A stretch of DNA of 64,000 nucleotides from positions 310,001 through 374,000 of the forward strand of contig NZ_QZMN01000002.1 in NCBI RefSeq assembly GCF_003702705.1. The letters run 5' to 3'. The notes below the pieces were generated by a model. That model made no database searches, had not been told where the DNA came from, and saw only the letters and a program-made list of their open reading frames with translations. This DNA comes from Ornithinimicrobium cerasi (GTDB lineage: Bacteria; Actinomycetota; Actinomycetes; Actinomycetales; Dermatophilaceae). Position 1 is the stretch's first letter. Every line of letters begins with the position of its first letter. Positions 1-8,723 of the stretch are shown one piece after another. A program made the position numbers and the translations under genes.

Positions 1-1886
1 GCCTCCTCCTCGGAACGCTCGACGGCTGCCCGTTCTGCCGCCTCGCGCGCGTAGGCGTGGACGAGGTCGGCGTAGCCCCGGCAGCGGTCCACCAGCTCGG
101 CGTGCGTGCCGCGGTCGAGGACCCGCCCGTGCTCGAGGTAGACGACCTGGTCGGCGAGCGTGATGGTGGCCATCCGGTAGGCGACGACCAGGACGGTCAT
201 CCCGTCGCTGGCCTCGCGCAGCCCGGCGAGGATCGCCTGCTCCACCGAGGGGTCGACGGCGCTCGTGGCGTCGTCGAGCACGAGCAGGCGCGGCCGGCGC
301 CACACGGCGCGCGCCAGCGCGACGCGCTGGCGCTGGCCACCGGACAGCATGCCCCCACGCTCGCCGATCATGGCGTCCAGCCCGCCGGGCAGGGCACGCA
401 CGAAGCCCTCGGCCTGGGCGACGCGCAGCGCGGCCCACACCGACTCGTCCGAGGCGTCGGCGCCCAGCGTGACGTTGTTGCGGACGGTGTCGTCGAAGAG
501 GAACGTCTGCTGGGGCACGAGGGTGGCCACCGCGGGGATCTCCCCCTTGCCGAGGTCGCGCACGTCCGCGCCGTCCAGCGTCACCGCACCCCCCTCGACG
601 TCCACGAGACGCAGCGCCAGGTTGGTGAGGGTCGACTTGCCCGACCCGGTCGGGCCGACGAGGGCGGTCGTGGAGCCCGCCGGGACCACCAGGTCGACCG
701 CGTGGAGGGCAGGCTCCTCCTCGCCCTCGTGGCGGTAGGTCACGCCGTCGAGGCGCGACGCCGCCGGACCCCCGTCCCGACGGGCGCGACCCTCGCCGAA
801 CTCCAGTCCACCCCGCGCCGTGAGCACGTGCTGCACCCGGTCGTAGCCGACGACGGAGCGGGGGATCTCGGCGAGCACCCAGCCCAGCGCCCGGACGGGG
901 AAGGCCAGGATCGAGAAGAGGTAGGCCATCTGGACGACCTGGGCGGCGTCCAGGTCCCCCTGCGCCACCTGCCAGGTGCCGACGCCGAGGACGGCGAGCG
1001 TGCCCAGCGTCGGGATCGCCTCGATGACCGGCTCGAACGTGCCACGGGTGCGGCCGACCTCCACGAGGCTGTCGCGCAGCTCCAGCGTGCGAGTGCGGAA
1101 CCGGTCCGCCTCCTCGTCCTCGCGACCCATGGACTTGACGACGAGCGCGGCCTCGAAGGACTCGTGGGCCACCTGCGCCACCTCGGCCCGCAGCTCCTGC
1201 GCCCGGGTGATGCGGGGCGACATCGCGCGCTGGAAGACCAGGTTGGCCGCGAACAGGCCGGGGAAGACCAGCAGGCCGATGAAGGCCAGGAACGGGTCGA
1301 CGAGGATCATCATGCCGCCGGCGATCAGCAGCATGAAGATCACCCCGATCGCCATCGGCAGGGGGTTGAAGACCTGCCAGGTGGCCTCGACGTCCGCGTG
1401 CGCGTTGGAGAGCAGCTGGCCGGACGGGTGCCGGTGGTGCCAGGCGAGCGGGAGCCGGAGGTACTGCCGGGTGACCCCACGGCGGTACCGCGCCTGCAGG
1501 TTGAAGCCGGCGACCGTGGCGTAGACCCGCCGCAGGATCACCCCGACCACGTTCACGGCGAGCACGAGGGCGAGGAGGCCGAAGATCGCCCACAGGTCGG
1601 CGGCCGAGACCGAGCGCCGCCCGACGGCGGGCTCGATGACGGCGTCGGTGAGCCAGCCGATGGCCCCCGCCGTGCCGACCGTCGCCGCCGCCCACAGCAC
1701 CGAGCCCACGACCGCCAGCGCGAACGGGCGCCGCTCCACCCGGATACCTCCCCAGATGACCCTCAGCCCTCGGCGCAGCACCGCCCTGGTGGCGGGCTGG
1801 CGCGGGACCGGGGCGCTGACGACGGACACGGCGGGACCGACCTCTCCGGGGCTTGGGTGGGTGCGGGCGATCGCCCGACCATGCAT
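1..1886 (-). CDS. ABC exporter half (TMD-NBD fusion), 3' end cut by window edge
   Basis: Type IV ABC exporter subunit with a membrane domain fused to an ATPase; about 628 codons are visible and the C-terminus runs off the left edge. The six-helix membrane domain covers roughly residues 45-330. The ATPase shows Walker A GPTGSGKST near residue 410, Q-loop VPQQTF, signature LSGGQRQR near 512 and Walker B LLVLDDATSAVD near 535. Two catalytic positions deviate: the glutamate after Walker B is Asp (LDDATS, usual LDEATS), and the H-loop histidine is Tyr (VAYRMATI, usual VAHRLSTI). This is the pattern of the degenerate subunit of heterodimeric exporters such as TM287/288, so a partner subunit probably lies just left of the window. 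Start taken as ATG at 1886; in-frame starts further in are possible. Substrate unknown (lipid, peptide or drug). Confidence 0.9.
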   Translation of the reverse strand, partial: MHGRAIARTHPSPGEVGPAVSVVSAPVPRQPATRAVLRRGLRVIWGGIRVERRPFALAVVGSVLWAAATVGTAGAIGWLTDAVIEPAVGRRSVSAADLWAIFGLLALVLAVNVVGVILRRVYATVAGFNLQARYRRGVTRQYLRLPLAWHHRHPSGQLLSNAHADVEATWQVFNPLPMAIGVIFMLLIAGGMMILVDPFLAFIGLLVFPGLFAANLVFQRAMSPRITRAQELRAEVAQVAHESFEAALVVKSMGREDEEADRFRTRTLELRDSLVEVGRTRGTFEPVIEAIPTLGTLAVLGVGTWQVAQGDLDAAQVVQMAYLFSILAFPVRALGWVLAEIPRSVVGYDRVQHVLTARGGLEFGEGRARRDGGPAASRLDGVTYRHEGEEEPALHAVDLVVPAGSTTALVGPTGSGKSTLTNLALRLVDVEGGAVTLDGADVRDLGKGEIPAVATLVPQQTFLFDDTVRNNVTLGADASDESVWAALRVAQAEGFVRALPGGLDAMIGERGGMLSGGQRQRVALARAVWRRPRLLVLDDATSAVDPSVEQAILAGLREASDGMTVLVVAYRMATITLADQVVYLEHGRVLDRGTHAELVDRCRGYADLVHAYAREAAERAAVERSEEE

Positions 1887-1943
1887 TGTGTCACCGTTCC
1901 CGGGCACTCCCGCACCCGAGCCCACCGCGTGATGAGATGGGGT

Positions 1944-2588
1944 ATGCCGTCCGCACCCCTCCGCGAGCTCGTCGCCTCGACCGCGCTGCGCCTGGGCCCC
2001 GAGGCCCCCACCCTGTGCTCCCCCTGGACCGTGCAGGACCTGCTGGCCCACCTGGTGGCCCGCGAGTCCCGCCCCGACGTGCTGCCCGGTCTCGGGGCGC
2101 GCTCCGGCCGGCTGGCCGACCACACCGCGTCGGTGCAGCGCGACCTGGCCCGCGGCTCGACGCTCCCCGAGCTGGCCGAGCAGGTGCGGACCGGACCACC
2201 CCGGTGGTGGCCCACGCGGCTGCGCGTGCTCGACGACGCGGTCAACACCGCCGAGCTGGCCATCCATCACGAGGACATGGTCCGCGCCCAGGAGGGGTGG
2301 GAACCGACGGCGCTGCCCCCGGACGTGGAGGCCGCGCTGTGGCGGACGCTTCGCACGGGAGGACGGCTCTTCTACCGCAGCGCCCCGGTGGGCGTCGTCG
2401 TCGTGGCCGAGGGGCACGGGCGTGCCTCCCTGCGCCGCCCGCCGGCCGAGGCGGGCACCGTGGTGGTGCGGGGGCGGCCGCTGGAGCTGCTCCTGCACGC
2501 CTTCGGCCGGACGGACGTGGCCCGGGTCGTGGAGGAGGGTGACCCGGCCGACCTGGCGTCGCTGGCGGCCTCCCCCCGTGCCGCCTGA
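1944..2588 (+). CDS. TIGR03085-type metal-binding / maleylpyruvate isomerase-like protein
   Basis: Protein of 214 residues from the DinB-like, mycothiol-dependent maleylpyruvate isomerase superfamily, closest to the actinobacterial TIGR03085 family. Recognisable segments are the N-terminal WTVQDLLAHLVARESRPD, the central DDAVNTAELAIHHEDMVRAQ and the C-terminal GRPLELLLHAFGRTDVARV. His residues in the LLAHL and IHHED motifs are the expected metal ligands. Function is not established; relatives with known activity use mycothiol as cofactor. ATG at 1944 is preferred because the family motif begins directly after it; ATG at 1932 in the same frame would add four residues. The 3' end overlaps the next gene by 11 bases, suggesting co-translation. 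It diverges from the ABC exporter at 1886. Confidence 0.8.
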   Translation: MPSAPLRELVASTALRLGPEAPTLCSPWTVQDLLAHLVARESRPDVLPGLGARSGRLADHTASVQRDLARGSTLPELAEQVRTGPPRWWPTRLRVLDDAVNTAELAIHHEDMVRAQEGWEPTALPPDVEAALWRTLRTGGRLFYRSAPVGVVVVAEGHGRASLRRPPAEAGTVVVRGRPLELLLHAFGRTDVARVVEEGDPADLASLAASPRAA

Positions 2589-3159
2589 CGGCGAGGATCA
2601 GCTCGCCGCGACGGTCCTGGACGCCCTGGCTCGCACCTCCCGGCGCCCGGTGCTCGTGGGCCTGGACGGTCGCAGCGGCTCAGGCAAGACCGAGCTCGCG
2701 GAACGGCTGAGGGCCGGGCTCGTCAGCCGGGGACGGACAGTGACGGCGGTCCACCTCGACGACCTCTACCCCGGCTGGACCGGGCTGGCCGCCGGGGTGG
2801 GCGTCCTGCGCGAGCACGTCCTGGAACCCCTGCGCGCGGGGCGGGAGGCGGCATACCCCAGCTGGGACTGGACCGCGGACGCACCCGGGCCCCGTCGGGC
2901 GGTCGAGCCCGCCGAGGTGGTGGTCGTCGAGGGCGTGGGAGCCCTGGCCGGGGGCTGCGCGGACCTGCTGGACGTGCGGGTGTGGCTCGAGGCACCGACG
3001 GACGTGCGCCGGTCCCGGGCGCTGGGGCGTGACGGCGCGACCACCGCCCCCTGGTGGGACATGTGGGCCGCGCAGGAGGACCTCGTGCTGGCCGCCGGAC
3101 GCCCGGTGGCTGACGTGGTGGTCGACACCACCACGGTCCGGGTGGCTGGGACAGACTGA
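2578..3159 (+). CDS. Uridine kinase-like P-loop protein
   Basis: Small P-loop NTPase of 193 residues resembling uridine kinase/phosphoribulokinase-like proteins. Walker A is GRSGSGKT near residue 30. A switch motif HLDDLYPGW follows (uridine kinases have a similar DxFY element), then YPSWDW, and VVVVEGVGAL as Walker B. The R-rich lid segment RSRALGRDG lies near residue 150. It would phosphorylate a nucleoside or similar small molecule, but the substrate cannot be read from sequence. GTG at 2578 is chosen because it is in frame just before the P-loop domain and overlaps the upstream stop by 11 bases; no strong SD precedes it. The next gene begins 4 bases after its stop, so 1944-4396 probably forms one transcript. 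Confidence 0.75.
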   Translation: MPPDGEDQLAATVLDALARTSRRPVLVGLDGRSGSGKTELAERLRAGLVSRGRTVTAVHLDDLYPGWTGLAAGVGVLREHVLEPLRAGREAAYPSWDWTADAPGPRRAVEPAEVVVVEGVGALAGGCADLLDVRVWLEAPTDVRRSRALGRDGATTAPWWDMWAAQEDLVLAAGRPVADVVVDTTTVRVAGTD

Positions 3160-3163
3160 GGGC

Positions 3164-4396
3164 ATGAGCTCCTCCAGGAGAGGGTTCCGGACGGGCGGGC
3201 AACGGCTCTGGGAACCGGTCCGCGACCAGCTCGGCCCCGCCAGCGCCAGGGGTCGGCTGCTGCGGCTGCGGGCTCGCGCCTGGCTCATCGTCCAGGCGGC
3301 CTCCGGCGCGGCGCTGGCGTGGTGGGTCGCGCAGGACCTCCTCGGGCACCCCCTGCCGTTCTTCGCCCCGGTGACGGCGGTGATCTGCCTCGGGCTCACC
3401 TATGACGACCGGGTACGCCGGATCCTCGAGCTGACGATCGGCGTGGCGATCGGCATCCTCGTGGGCGACCTCTTCGTGCAGGTCTTCGGCTCCGGGGTGT
3501 GGCAGATCCTCGCCGTGTGCGTGGTGGCCATGTCGCTGGCCGTCCTGCTCGGCGCCGGGCAGCTGCTCATGATGCAGGCCGGGATCCAGGGGGTCATCAT
3601 CACCACGCTGGTCGCCGGTGAGGGTGAGGCCCTGGGCCGGTGGGTCGACGCCCTGGTCGGGGGTGGGGTGGCGCTCGCCATCGCCATGCTCGCGCCGATG
3701 CGCTCGACGACCGAGCGCCCGCGCGAGCGGGCGATCGACGTCGTGGGCCACCTGTCCCAGGTGCTGACCGACACCGCGCAGGGTCTGCGCAACCGTGACC
3801 CGGGCCGGACCCGGGGGGCGCTGACCACGGCGCGTGAGCTGTCCCGTGAGCTGGACGCCCTGCGGGACGCGACGGCCGAGGCCCGGGCGGCCGCCCGGCT
3901 CGCGCCGCTGCTGAACCGCTCGCACAAGGAGGACGTGCGGGAGGTCGGCGAGCTCCTGGGCCCCCTCGACCTGGCGATCCGCAGCGTGCGGGTGCTCGTG
4001 CGACGGGCCGAGATCGCGGTGCGTGAGGAGGAGTTCGTGCCCGATACCTACATCGACATGGTCACCGGGCTGGCCGAGGCGAGCGCCACCATCCAGGAGC
4101 ACCTGCGCAGCCGCACCCCGCTGGAGGCCGCCCGTGAGGACCTCGTCCACGTGGCCCGTGCCTCCACCTGGAGCCACTCGCGCGCCGGGCTCTCCGCAGA
4201 GGTGATGCGGGCCCAGGTGCGGTCAGCGGTGGTCGACCTGCTCGTCGTGTCGGGCATGACCACGGCCGAGGCGCGCCGTCGCGTACCGGAGACGCCGGAG
4301 GAGTTCGACCCGAGCCACCCTCCTGAGGAGGAGGACGGACCGGCCCGGTCGCGGGCGGAGCGGCCGGGGCGGCCGGGCCCGGCTCAGTCGTCCTGA
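3164..4396 (+). CDS. FUSC-family (aromatic acid exporter-like) inner membrane protein
   Basis: Membrane protein of 410 residues. Hydrophobic helices fill about residues 40-175 and include the FFAPVTAVICLGLTYDDRVRR segment region typical of the FUSC/ArAE (YccC-like) family, which is associated with efflux of aromatic acids and other small organic compounds. A charged, mostly helical cytoplasmic region follows (about 180-375) and ends in an acidic and proline-rich tail. Only one membrane bundle is present, as in many actinobacterial members, so it probably works as an oligomer. ATG at 3164 lies 4 bases after the upstream stop. The 3' end converges on and overlaps the PH-domain gene by 13 bases. 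Substrate unknown. Confidence 0.8.
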   Translation: MSSSRRGFRTGGQRLWEPVRDQLGPASARGRLLRLRARAWLIVQAASGAALAWWVAQDLLGHPLPFFAPVTAVICLGLTYDDRVRRILELTIGVAIGILVGDLFVQVFGSGVWQILAVCVVAMSLAVLLGAGQLLMMQAGIQGVIITTLVAGEGEALGRWVDALVGGGVALAIAMLAPMRSTTERPRERAIDVVGHLSQVLTDTAQGLRNRDPGRTRGALTTARELSRELDALRDATAEARAAARLAPLLNRSHKEDVREVGELLGPLDLAIRSVRVLVRRAEIAVREEEFVPDTYIDMVTGLAEASATIQEHLRSRTPLEAAREDLVHVARASTWSHSRAGLSAEVMRAQVRSAVVDLLVVSGMTTAEARRRVPETPEEFDPSHPPEEEDGPARSRAERPGRPGPAQSS

Positions 4397-4860
4397 CCGC
4401 CGGACGGCCGGTGGTGGTGCTGGACGAGCGCCGCCAACCGGGCCGCCTCGCGGCGCGCACGCTCCCCGTCCGCCCGCTGGATGGCCATGACGGCGACCTC
4501 CTCGGTGTCTGTCAGCTCGAGGACGGCCCACGGGTCGCCCCCGGAGAAGCCGACCCGGACGATCTGCTCCCACGCCAGGTCGTGGGTGCGGACCAGGTTG
4601 ACCACCCGCAGCCCCTCCGTCGACGGCTCGGCGCGGATCACGGCGTACCTCCAGAGGAAGGCGGCCCCCACCAGCCCGATCAGCGCGATGGCGACCCGGC
4701 TCACCAGGGACATCGTGGGGTCGGTGCCCAGCGGCATCGGCGAGAGGGCCGCCACCAGCACGAAGACGACGGCCGAGGCGAGGGCCATCGCCCTGGCCAC
4801 CCACGCCCCGGTCACCGGTCGGAAGGTGTCGTAGGGCCTCCGTGACGTCGTGGGGGTCAT
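4384..4860 (-). CDS. PH-domain membrane protein (CFP-6-like)
   Basis: Protein of 158 residues with two hydrophobic helices at about 20-40 and 48-68 followed by a bacterial PH-like domain (about 75-130). The domain contains a Trp-Ala-Val-Leu-Glu-Leu strand and the segment AWEQIVRVGF. It resembles the low-molecular-weight antigen 6 (CFP-6) family common next to housekeeping genes in actinobacteria. Function is unknown; the domain is thought to scaffold rather than catalyse. ATG at 4860 overlaps the pnuC stop by 4 bases (ATGA), so it is translationally coupled to the upstream pnuC-rpe-rsmB-fmt run. Confidence 0.75.
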   Translation of the reverse strand: MTPTTSRRPYDTFRPVTGAWVARAMALASAVVFVLVAALSPMPLGTDPTMSLVSRVAIALIGLVGAAFLWRYAVIRAEPSTEGLRVVNLVRTHDLAWEQIVRVGFSGGDPWAVLELTDTEEVAVMAIQRADGERARREAARLAALVQHHHRPSGGQDD

Positions 4861-5573
4861 GGCGCCAGGGTACGGTCCTCCACCAGTGGTGGCGGACCTC
4901 CCGTGGGGGCCTCGACGCGGGCGGCGCGGCGCCAGACGACGAAGCCCCAGAGGACGAAGACCCCGTAGACGGCGTAGAGGATCGCCGAGGGGTAGTAGCC
5001 CGAGTGCCACAGCAGCGGCACCCCGACGAGGTCCACGGCGATCCACACCAGCCAGAAGTCGACCCACCCGCGCGCCATGGCGTAGGTGGCCAGCATCGAC
5101 CCCACGAAGATCCAGGCGTCGGTCCAGTAGTACCAGCGGGGTGCCGGCCAGCCGGCGCCGACCTGGGCGAAGAGCCACTGGGACAGCACCACCAGGACGA
5201 CCGCCGCGAGGAGGTATGTCGTGCGCTCGGCCGCAGTCGCCCAGCGCGGCGTGATCGCGGGGGCACCCTTGGCCCGCCCGCGCCGGGAGCGGTTCCAGAC
5301 CCACCAGCCGTAGACGCTGGTGGCGATGAAGAAGACCTGGCGCGCGGCCTGGCCGAAGAGGCTGTGCTCCTGCGGGGTGGCGAACCACACCCCCATGAAG
5401 ACGGTGAAGAGCAGGGCGTTGCCCACGATGCCCACCGGCCACGCCCAGACCGTGCGGCGCATGCCCAGGACGGCGGAGGCCAGGCCGAAGACGTTCCCGA
5501 CGACCTCCCGCCAGGCGATGGTGTGTCCCATCACGGTGAGCTGGGCGTCGAAGAGGTCGTTCCAGACGGTCAC
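4857..5573 (-). CDS. pnuC: Nicotinamide riboside transporter PnuC
   Basis: Membrane protein of 238 residues with about seven helices and PnuC signatures: a Trp-Pro-Val-Gly-Ile-Val-Gly-Asn element near residue 45, FATSVYGWW-like ([11 protein letters not shown]) near 85, [23 protein letters not shown] split across two helices near 145, and [20 protein letters not shown] near 190. It takes up nicotinamide riboside (or a related vitamin) by facilitated diffusion; phosphorylation inside the cell traps the substrate. GTG at 5573 shares four bases (GTGA) with the rpe stop. No riboswitch-like leader is possible here because it is embedded in the operon. Confidence 0.9.
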   Translation of the reverse strand: MTVWNDLFDAQLTVMGHTIAWREVVGNVFGLASAVLGMRRTVWAWPVGIVGNALLFTVFMGVWFATPQEHSLFGQAARQVFFIATSVYGWWVWNRSRRGRAKGAPAITPRWATAAERTTYLLAAVVLVVLSQWLFAQVGAGWPAPRWYYWTDAWIFVGSMLATYAMARGWVDFWLVWIAVDLVGVPLLWHSGYYPSAILYAVYGVFVLWGFVVWRRAARVEAPTGGPPPLVEDRTLAP

Positions 5574-6268
5574 GACCGCGTCCCCGGCGGGCGGGTGGCC
5601 GGGGTGGCCTCCCTGGCCCGGGACCGCAGCAGATCGATCCGGGCGGGCACGTCCTCGGCTCCGTAGACCGCGGAGCCGGCGACGAAGACGTCCGCCCCCG
5701 CCTCGACGCACCGCCCGATGGTGTCCAGGGACACCCCGCCGTCGACCTGCACCCAGATCTCGCCGCCGTGGCGCCGCACCGCCTGCCGGACCTCGCGCAC
5801 CTTGTCCATCTGGTCGACGAGGAAGGACTGCCCGCCGAACCCCGGCTCGACGGTCATGACGAGGACCATGTCGACCTCGGGCAGCAGCTCCTCGTAGGGG
5901 GCGAACGGTGTCCCGGGCTTGACCGCGAAGGCCGCGCGGGCACCCTCGGCCCGGATCGCCCGAGCGGTGCCCACGGCGTCCCGCACGGCCTCGACGTGGA
6001 AGGTCACCGACCGGGCTCCCGCCTCGGCGTAACCGGGCGCCCAGCGGTCGGGGTCCTCGATCATCAGGTGGCAGTCCAGGGGCACCGGGCTGACCCGTGC
6101 CAGCGCCTCGACCACCGGCAGGCCGAGGGTGAGGTTGGGGACGAAGTGGTTGTCCATCACGTCCACGTGCGCCCAGTCGGCGTCGCTGATGCGACCCAGC
6201 TCGCGCTCGAGGTTGGCGAAGTCCGCGGACAGGATCGAGGGGCTGATCTGCAGGTGCGGGTGCGACAT
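5570..6268 (-). CDS. rpe: Ribulose-phosphate 3-epimerase
   Basis: Pentose phosphate enzyme of 232 residues that interconverts ribulose 5-phosphate and xylulose 5-phosphate in a TIM barrel. Signature segments are [14 protein letters not shown] at the N-terminus, [16 protein letters not shown] (metal-binding His/Asp), [24 protein letters not shown] and [12 protein letters not shown]. Length is usual for the family, with a short extra tail. ATG at 6268 places the conserved strand directly downstream and leaves 5 bases to the rsmB stop. It is coupled at its 3' end to pnuC. Confidence 0.95.
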   Translation of the reverse strand: MSHPHLQISPSILSADFANLERELGRISDADWAHVDVMDNHFVPNLTLGLPVVEALARVSPVPLDCHLMIEDPDRWAPGYAEAGARSVTFHVEAVRDAVGTARAIRAEGARAAFAVKPGTPFAPYEELLPEVDMVLVMTVEPGFGGQSFLVDQMDKVREVRQAVRRHGGEIWVQVDGGVSLDTIGRCVEAGADVFVAGSAVYGAEDVPARIDLLRSRAREATPATRPPGTRS

Positions 6269-6273
6269 GCGGA

Positions 6274-7776
6274 TCACCCTAGGCGGCGCAGCAGGGCCAC
6301 GAACATGCCGTCCGTGTCGTGCCGGTGCGACCACAGCTGCGCCCAGAGCTCGCCCTCGGCGCCGGTGCCCCCGAGCACCTCCCCCGACCGGTCGCGCAGC
6401 CACGGCCGCACGTCGACCAGCTCCACGTCCGGGCGGCGCTTGAGGACGTCCCGGACGACGAGGGTCGTCTCGGCGATGTGCGGGGAGCAGGTGGCGTAGG
6501 CGACGAGCCCGCCGGGGCGGACGGCGTCGAGGGCCGAGCGGAGGAGGTCGCGCTGGAGCGGACCGAGCCCGCTCAGGTCGTCGGGGCTGCGTCGCCAGCG
6601 GGACTCGGGACGCCGCCGCAGGGCGCCGAGCCCCGTGCACGGCGCGTCCACGAGCACGCGGTCGTAGGCGGCCGGCTCCTGGGCACCCACCTCCCGCCCG
6701 TCGGCCACCGTCACCTCGACCCGGGCGCCGGCGGCCACGGCCGCGCGCAGGGTGTGCCGGACCAGCTCGGCCCGGTGGGGTGAGACCTCGTTGGCGCGCA
6801 GCGACGCACGGCGCGGCAGCGCCAGCGCGGCCAGCAGCCCGGCCTTGCCGCCCGGGCCGGCGCACAGGTCGAGCCAGCGCTCGTCCGGACCCTCCAGGGG
6901 TGCGTCGACGAGGGCCAGCGTCAGCAGCTGGGACCCGGCGTCCTGGACGGCCACCCGGCCGTCGCGGACGGCAGAGAGCACCCCGGGGTCCCCGGACGGC
7001 AGCGTCCAGGCCGTCGGGGCGACCGGGGACGGGACGGCTCCGGCGTCCTCCAGGGCGGCCGGGTCCACGAGCCCGGGCCGGGCGACCAGGGTGAGAGGGC
7101 CGGGGTCGTTGTGGGCGGCGAGCAGGGCGGGCAGCTCCGCGTCCGCCCCCGCCGCCGTGCTGCCGTGCGCGACGAGCGCGGCGCGAAGGGCACGGACGAC
7201 CCACTCCGGGTGCGAGTGCTCGAGGGCCAGCCGGGAGAGCGGGTCGGGGACGTCCGCCGTGACGGCCTGCACCCAGTCCTCGCGGCTGCGCTCGGACACC
7301 CGGCGCAGGACCGCGTTGGCGAAACCTCCGGCCCCCTGGCTCACGTGCTGGCGCGCGAGCGCCACGGTGGCGCTGACGGCGGCATGAGCCGGCACGCGCA
7401 TCCCGAGGAGCTGGTGCGCACCCAGGCGCAGCACGTCCAGGACCGGGGGGTCGATGCTCGCGGCGGCCCGGTCGGCGGCCACCGCGACGACGGCGTCGTA
7501 GAGGCCCTGCAGCCGCAGCGTGCCGTAGGTCAGCTCCGTGGCGAACGCCGCGTCCCGGCCCCGAAGGCGGGCCCGGCGCAGGGCGGCGGGGAGCTCGAGG
7601 TTCGCGTACGCCCCGTCGCTGCCGACGGCGCGCAGGACCTGGTAGGCCACGTCGCGGGCCGGGTCACCCTGCCTCGACCGTTCGGCCGGCCGCTGGGCGG
7701 ACCGTGGCCGGGGCCCCCTCCGCCCGGTCCCGTCAGGACCTCGGCCCTGCCCGCGCTCACCCGCCAAGTCGCTCAC
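6274..7776 (-). CDS. rsmB: 16S rRNA m5C967 methyltransferase RsmB
   Basis: Protein of 500 residues with an N-terminal NusB-like RNA-binding domain (about 35-180) and a C-terminal Rossmann methyltransferase. The SAM loop is [14 protein letters not shown] near 305. Catalytic motif IV is [15 protein letters not shown] near 385, and motif VI is [15 protein letters not shown] near 440, giving the two active-site cysteines of this family. It methylates C5 of cytosine 967 (E. coli numbering) in 16S rRNA. The first 30 residues are a basic, Gly/Arg-rich extension common in actinobacteria. The start overlaps the fmt stop by 20 bases. Confidence 0.93.
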   Translation of the reverse strand: MSDLAGERGQGRGPDGTGRRGPRPRSAQRPAERSRQGDPARDVAYQVLRAVGSDGAYANLELPAALRRARLRGRDAAFATELTYGTLRLQGLYDAVVAVAADRAAASIDPPVLDVLRLGAHQLLGMRVPAHAAVSATVALARQHVSQGAGGFANAVLRRVSERSREDWVQAVTADVPDPLSRLALEHSHPEWVVRALRAALVAHGSTAAGADAELPALLAAHNDPGPLTLVARPGLVDPAALEDAGAVPSPVAPTAWTLPSGDPGVLSAVRDGRVAVQDAGSQLLTLALVDAPLEGPDERWLDLCAGPGGKAGLLAALALPRRASLRANEVSPHRAELVRHTLRAAVAAGARVEVTVADGREVGAQEPAAYDRVLVDAPCTGLGALRRRPESRWRRSPDDLSGLGPLQRDLLRSALDAVRPGGLVAYATCSPHIAETTLVVRDVLKRRPDVELVDVRPWLRDRSGEVLGGTGAEGELWAQLWSHRHDTDGMFVALLRRLG

Positions 7777-8695
7777 CCTCCTCCGGACGCACGCCCCGAG
7801 CCCAGTCCGCCGCGGGCATGTCCTTGCGCCCGTGGGGGCGGACGGTCCCCAGCCTCACCGGCGTCGTGGCGGTGCCGACGAGGACCTCCTTCCTGCCCGC
7901 GTGCAGCTGCCCCGGCCCCAGGCGCGGCACCGTCCCCCCGTCCTCGACCGGCCGCACGGGGTCCAGCTTGAGCCGTTCCCCCCGCCAGGTGGTCCACGCG
8001 CCGGGGGCCGGGGTCATGGCGCGCACCAGCCGGTCGACCGCGAAGGCCGGGCGTGCCCAGTCCACCCGCGCGTCCGCGACCTCGAGGCGGGGGGCGTGGC
8101 TGACGCCGTCGGCCGGCTGCGGGGCGGGGACCAGGGTGCCCGCCTCGAGCGCGTCGAAGGTGGCCACGAGGAGCTCAGCCCCGGACACCGCCAGCCTGCC
8201 CAGCAGGTCACCGCTGGTGTCGCGCGGCCGGACCGACTCGGTCAGTCGCCCCAGCACCGGCCCGGTGTCCAGTCCCTCCTCCAGGACGAAGGTGACCGCC
8301 CCCGTGACGTCGTCACCGGCCAGCACCGCGTGCTGCACCGGGGCGGCGCCCCGCCACGCGGGCAGCAGCGAGAAGTGGAGGTTGACCCAGCCGTGCGGCG
8401 CGAGCGCGAGCAGGTCGGGCGGCACCAGGGCGCCGTAGGCGACCACCGCGCACCCGTCGGGCCGCAGCGCCTCGAGCTGGGACCGCACGCCCTCGTCGCG
8501 CAGGCGCTCCGGGGCCAGCACGGGCAGGCCGGCGGCCTCGGCCACCGCGCGCACCGGCGAGGACCGGGTATGCCGTCCCCGTCCCGAGCGGGCGTCGGGA
8601 CGGGTCAGCACTCCGACCACCTCGTGCCCGGAGGCCAGGAGCGCCTCCAGCGACGGGACGGCCACCTGGGGCGTGCCCGCGAACAGGACCCTCAC
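7757..8695 (-). CDS. fmt: Methionyl-tRNA formyltransferase
   Basis: Enzyme of 312 residues that formylates the initiator methionyl-tRNA with 10-formyl-tetrahydrofolate. It starts [16 protein letters not shown], the usual N-terminal strand. The catalytic segment [18 protein letters not shown] (residues about 105-122) and [10 protein letters not shown] near 140 provide the Asn-His-Asp triad, followed by a C-terminal OB-like domain. In actinobacteria fmt usually follows priA directly; here the oligopeptide transporter cassette and an insertion sequence lie between them. The gap to the ABC ATPase gene upstream is 28 bases (8696-8723). Confidence 0.95.
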   Translation of the reverse strand: MRVLFAGTPQVAVPSLEALLASGHEVVGVLTRPDARSGRGRHTRSSPVRAVAEAAGLPVLAPERLRDEGVRSQLEALRPDGCAVVAYGALVPPDLLALAPHGWVNLHFSLLPAWRGAAPVQHAVLAGDDVTGAVTFVLEEGLDTGPVLGRLTESVRPRDTSGDLLGRLAVSGAELLVATFDALEAGTLVPAPQPADGVSHAPRLEVADARVDWARPAFAVDRLVRAMTPAPGAWTTWRGERLKLDPVRPVEDGGTVPRLGPGQLHAGRKEVLVGTATTPVRLGTVRPHGRKDMPAADWARGVRPEEGERLGG

Positions 8696-8723
8696 GTCAT
8701 ACCCCCGCCGGCGCGGACGGCGG

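Noticed and set aside
57-1943. Long plus-strand extension upstream of the TIGR03085-like gene
   Set aside because: The region encodes the ABC exporter on the minus strand with intact Walker and signature motifs; the extension has no family features.
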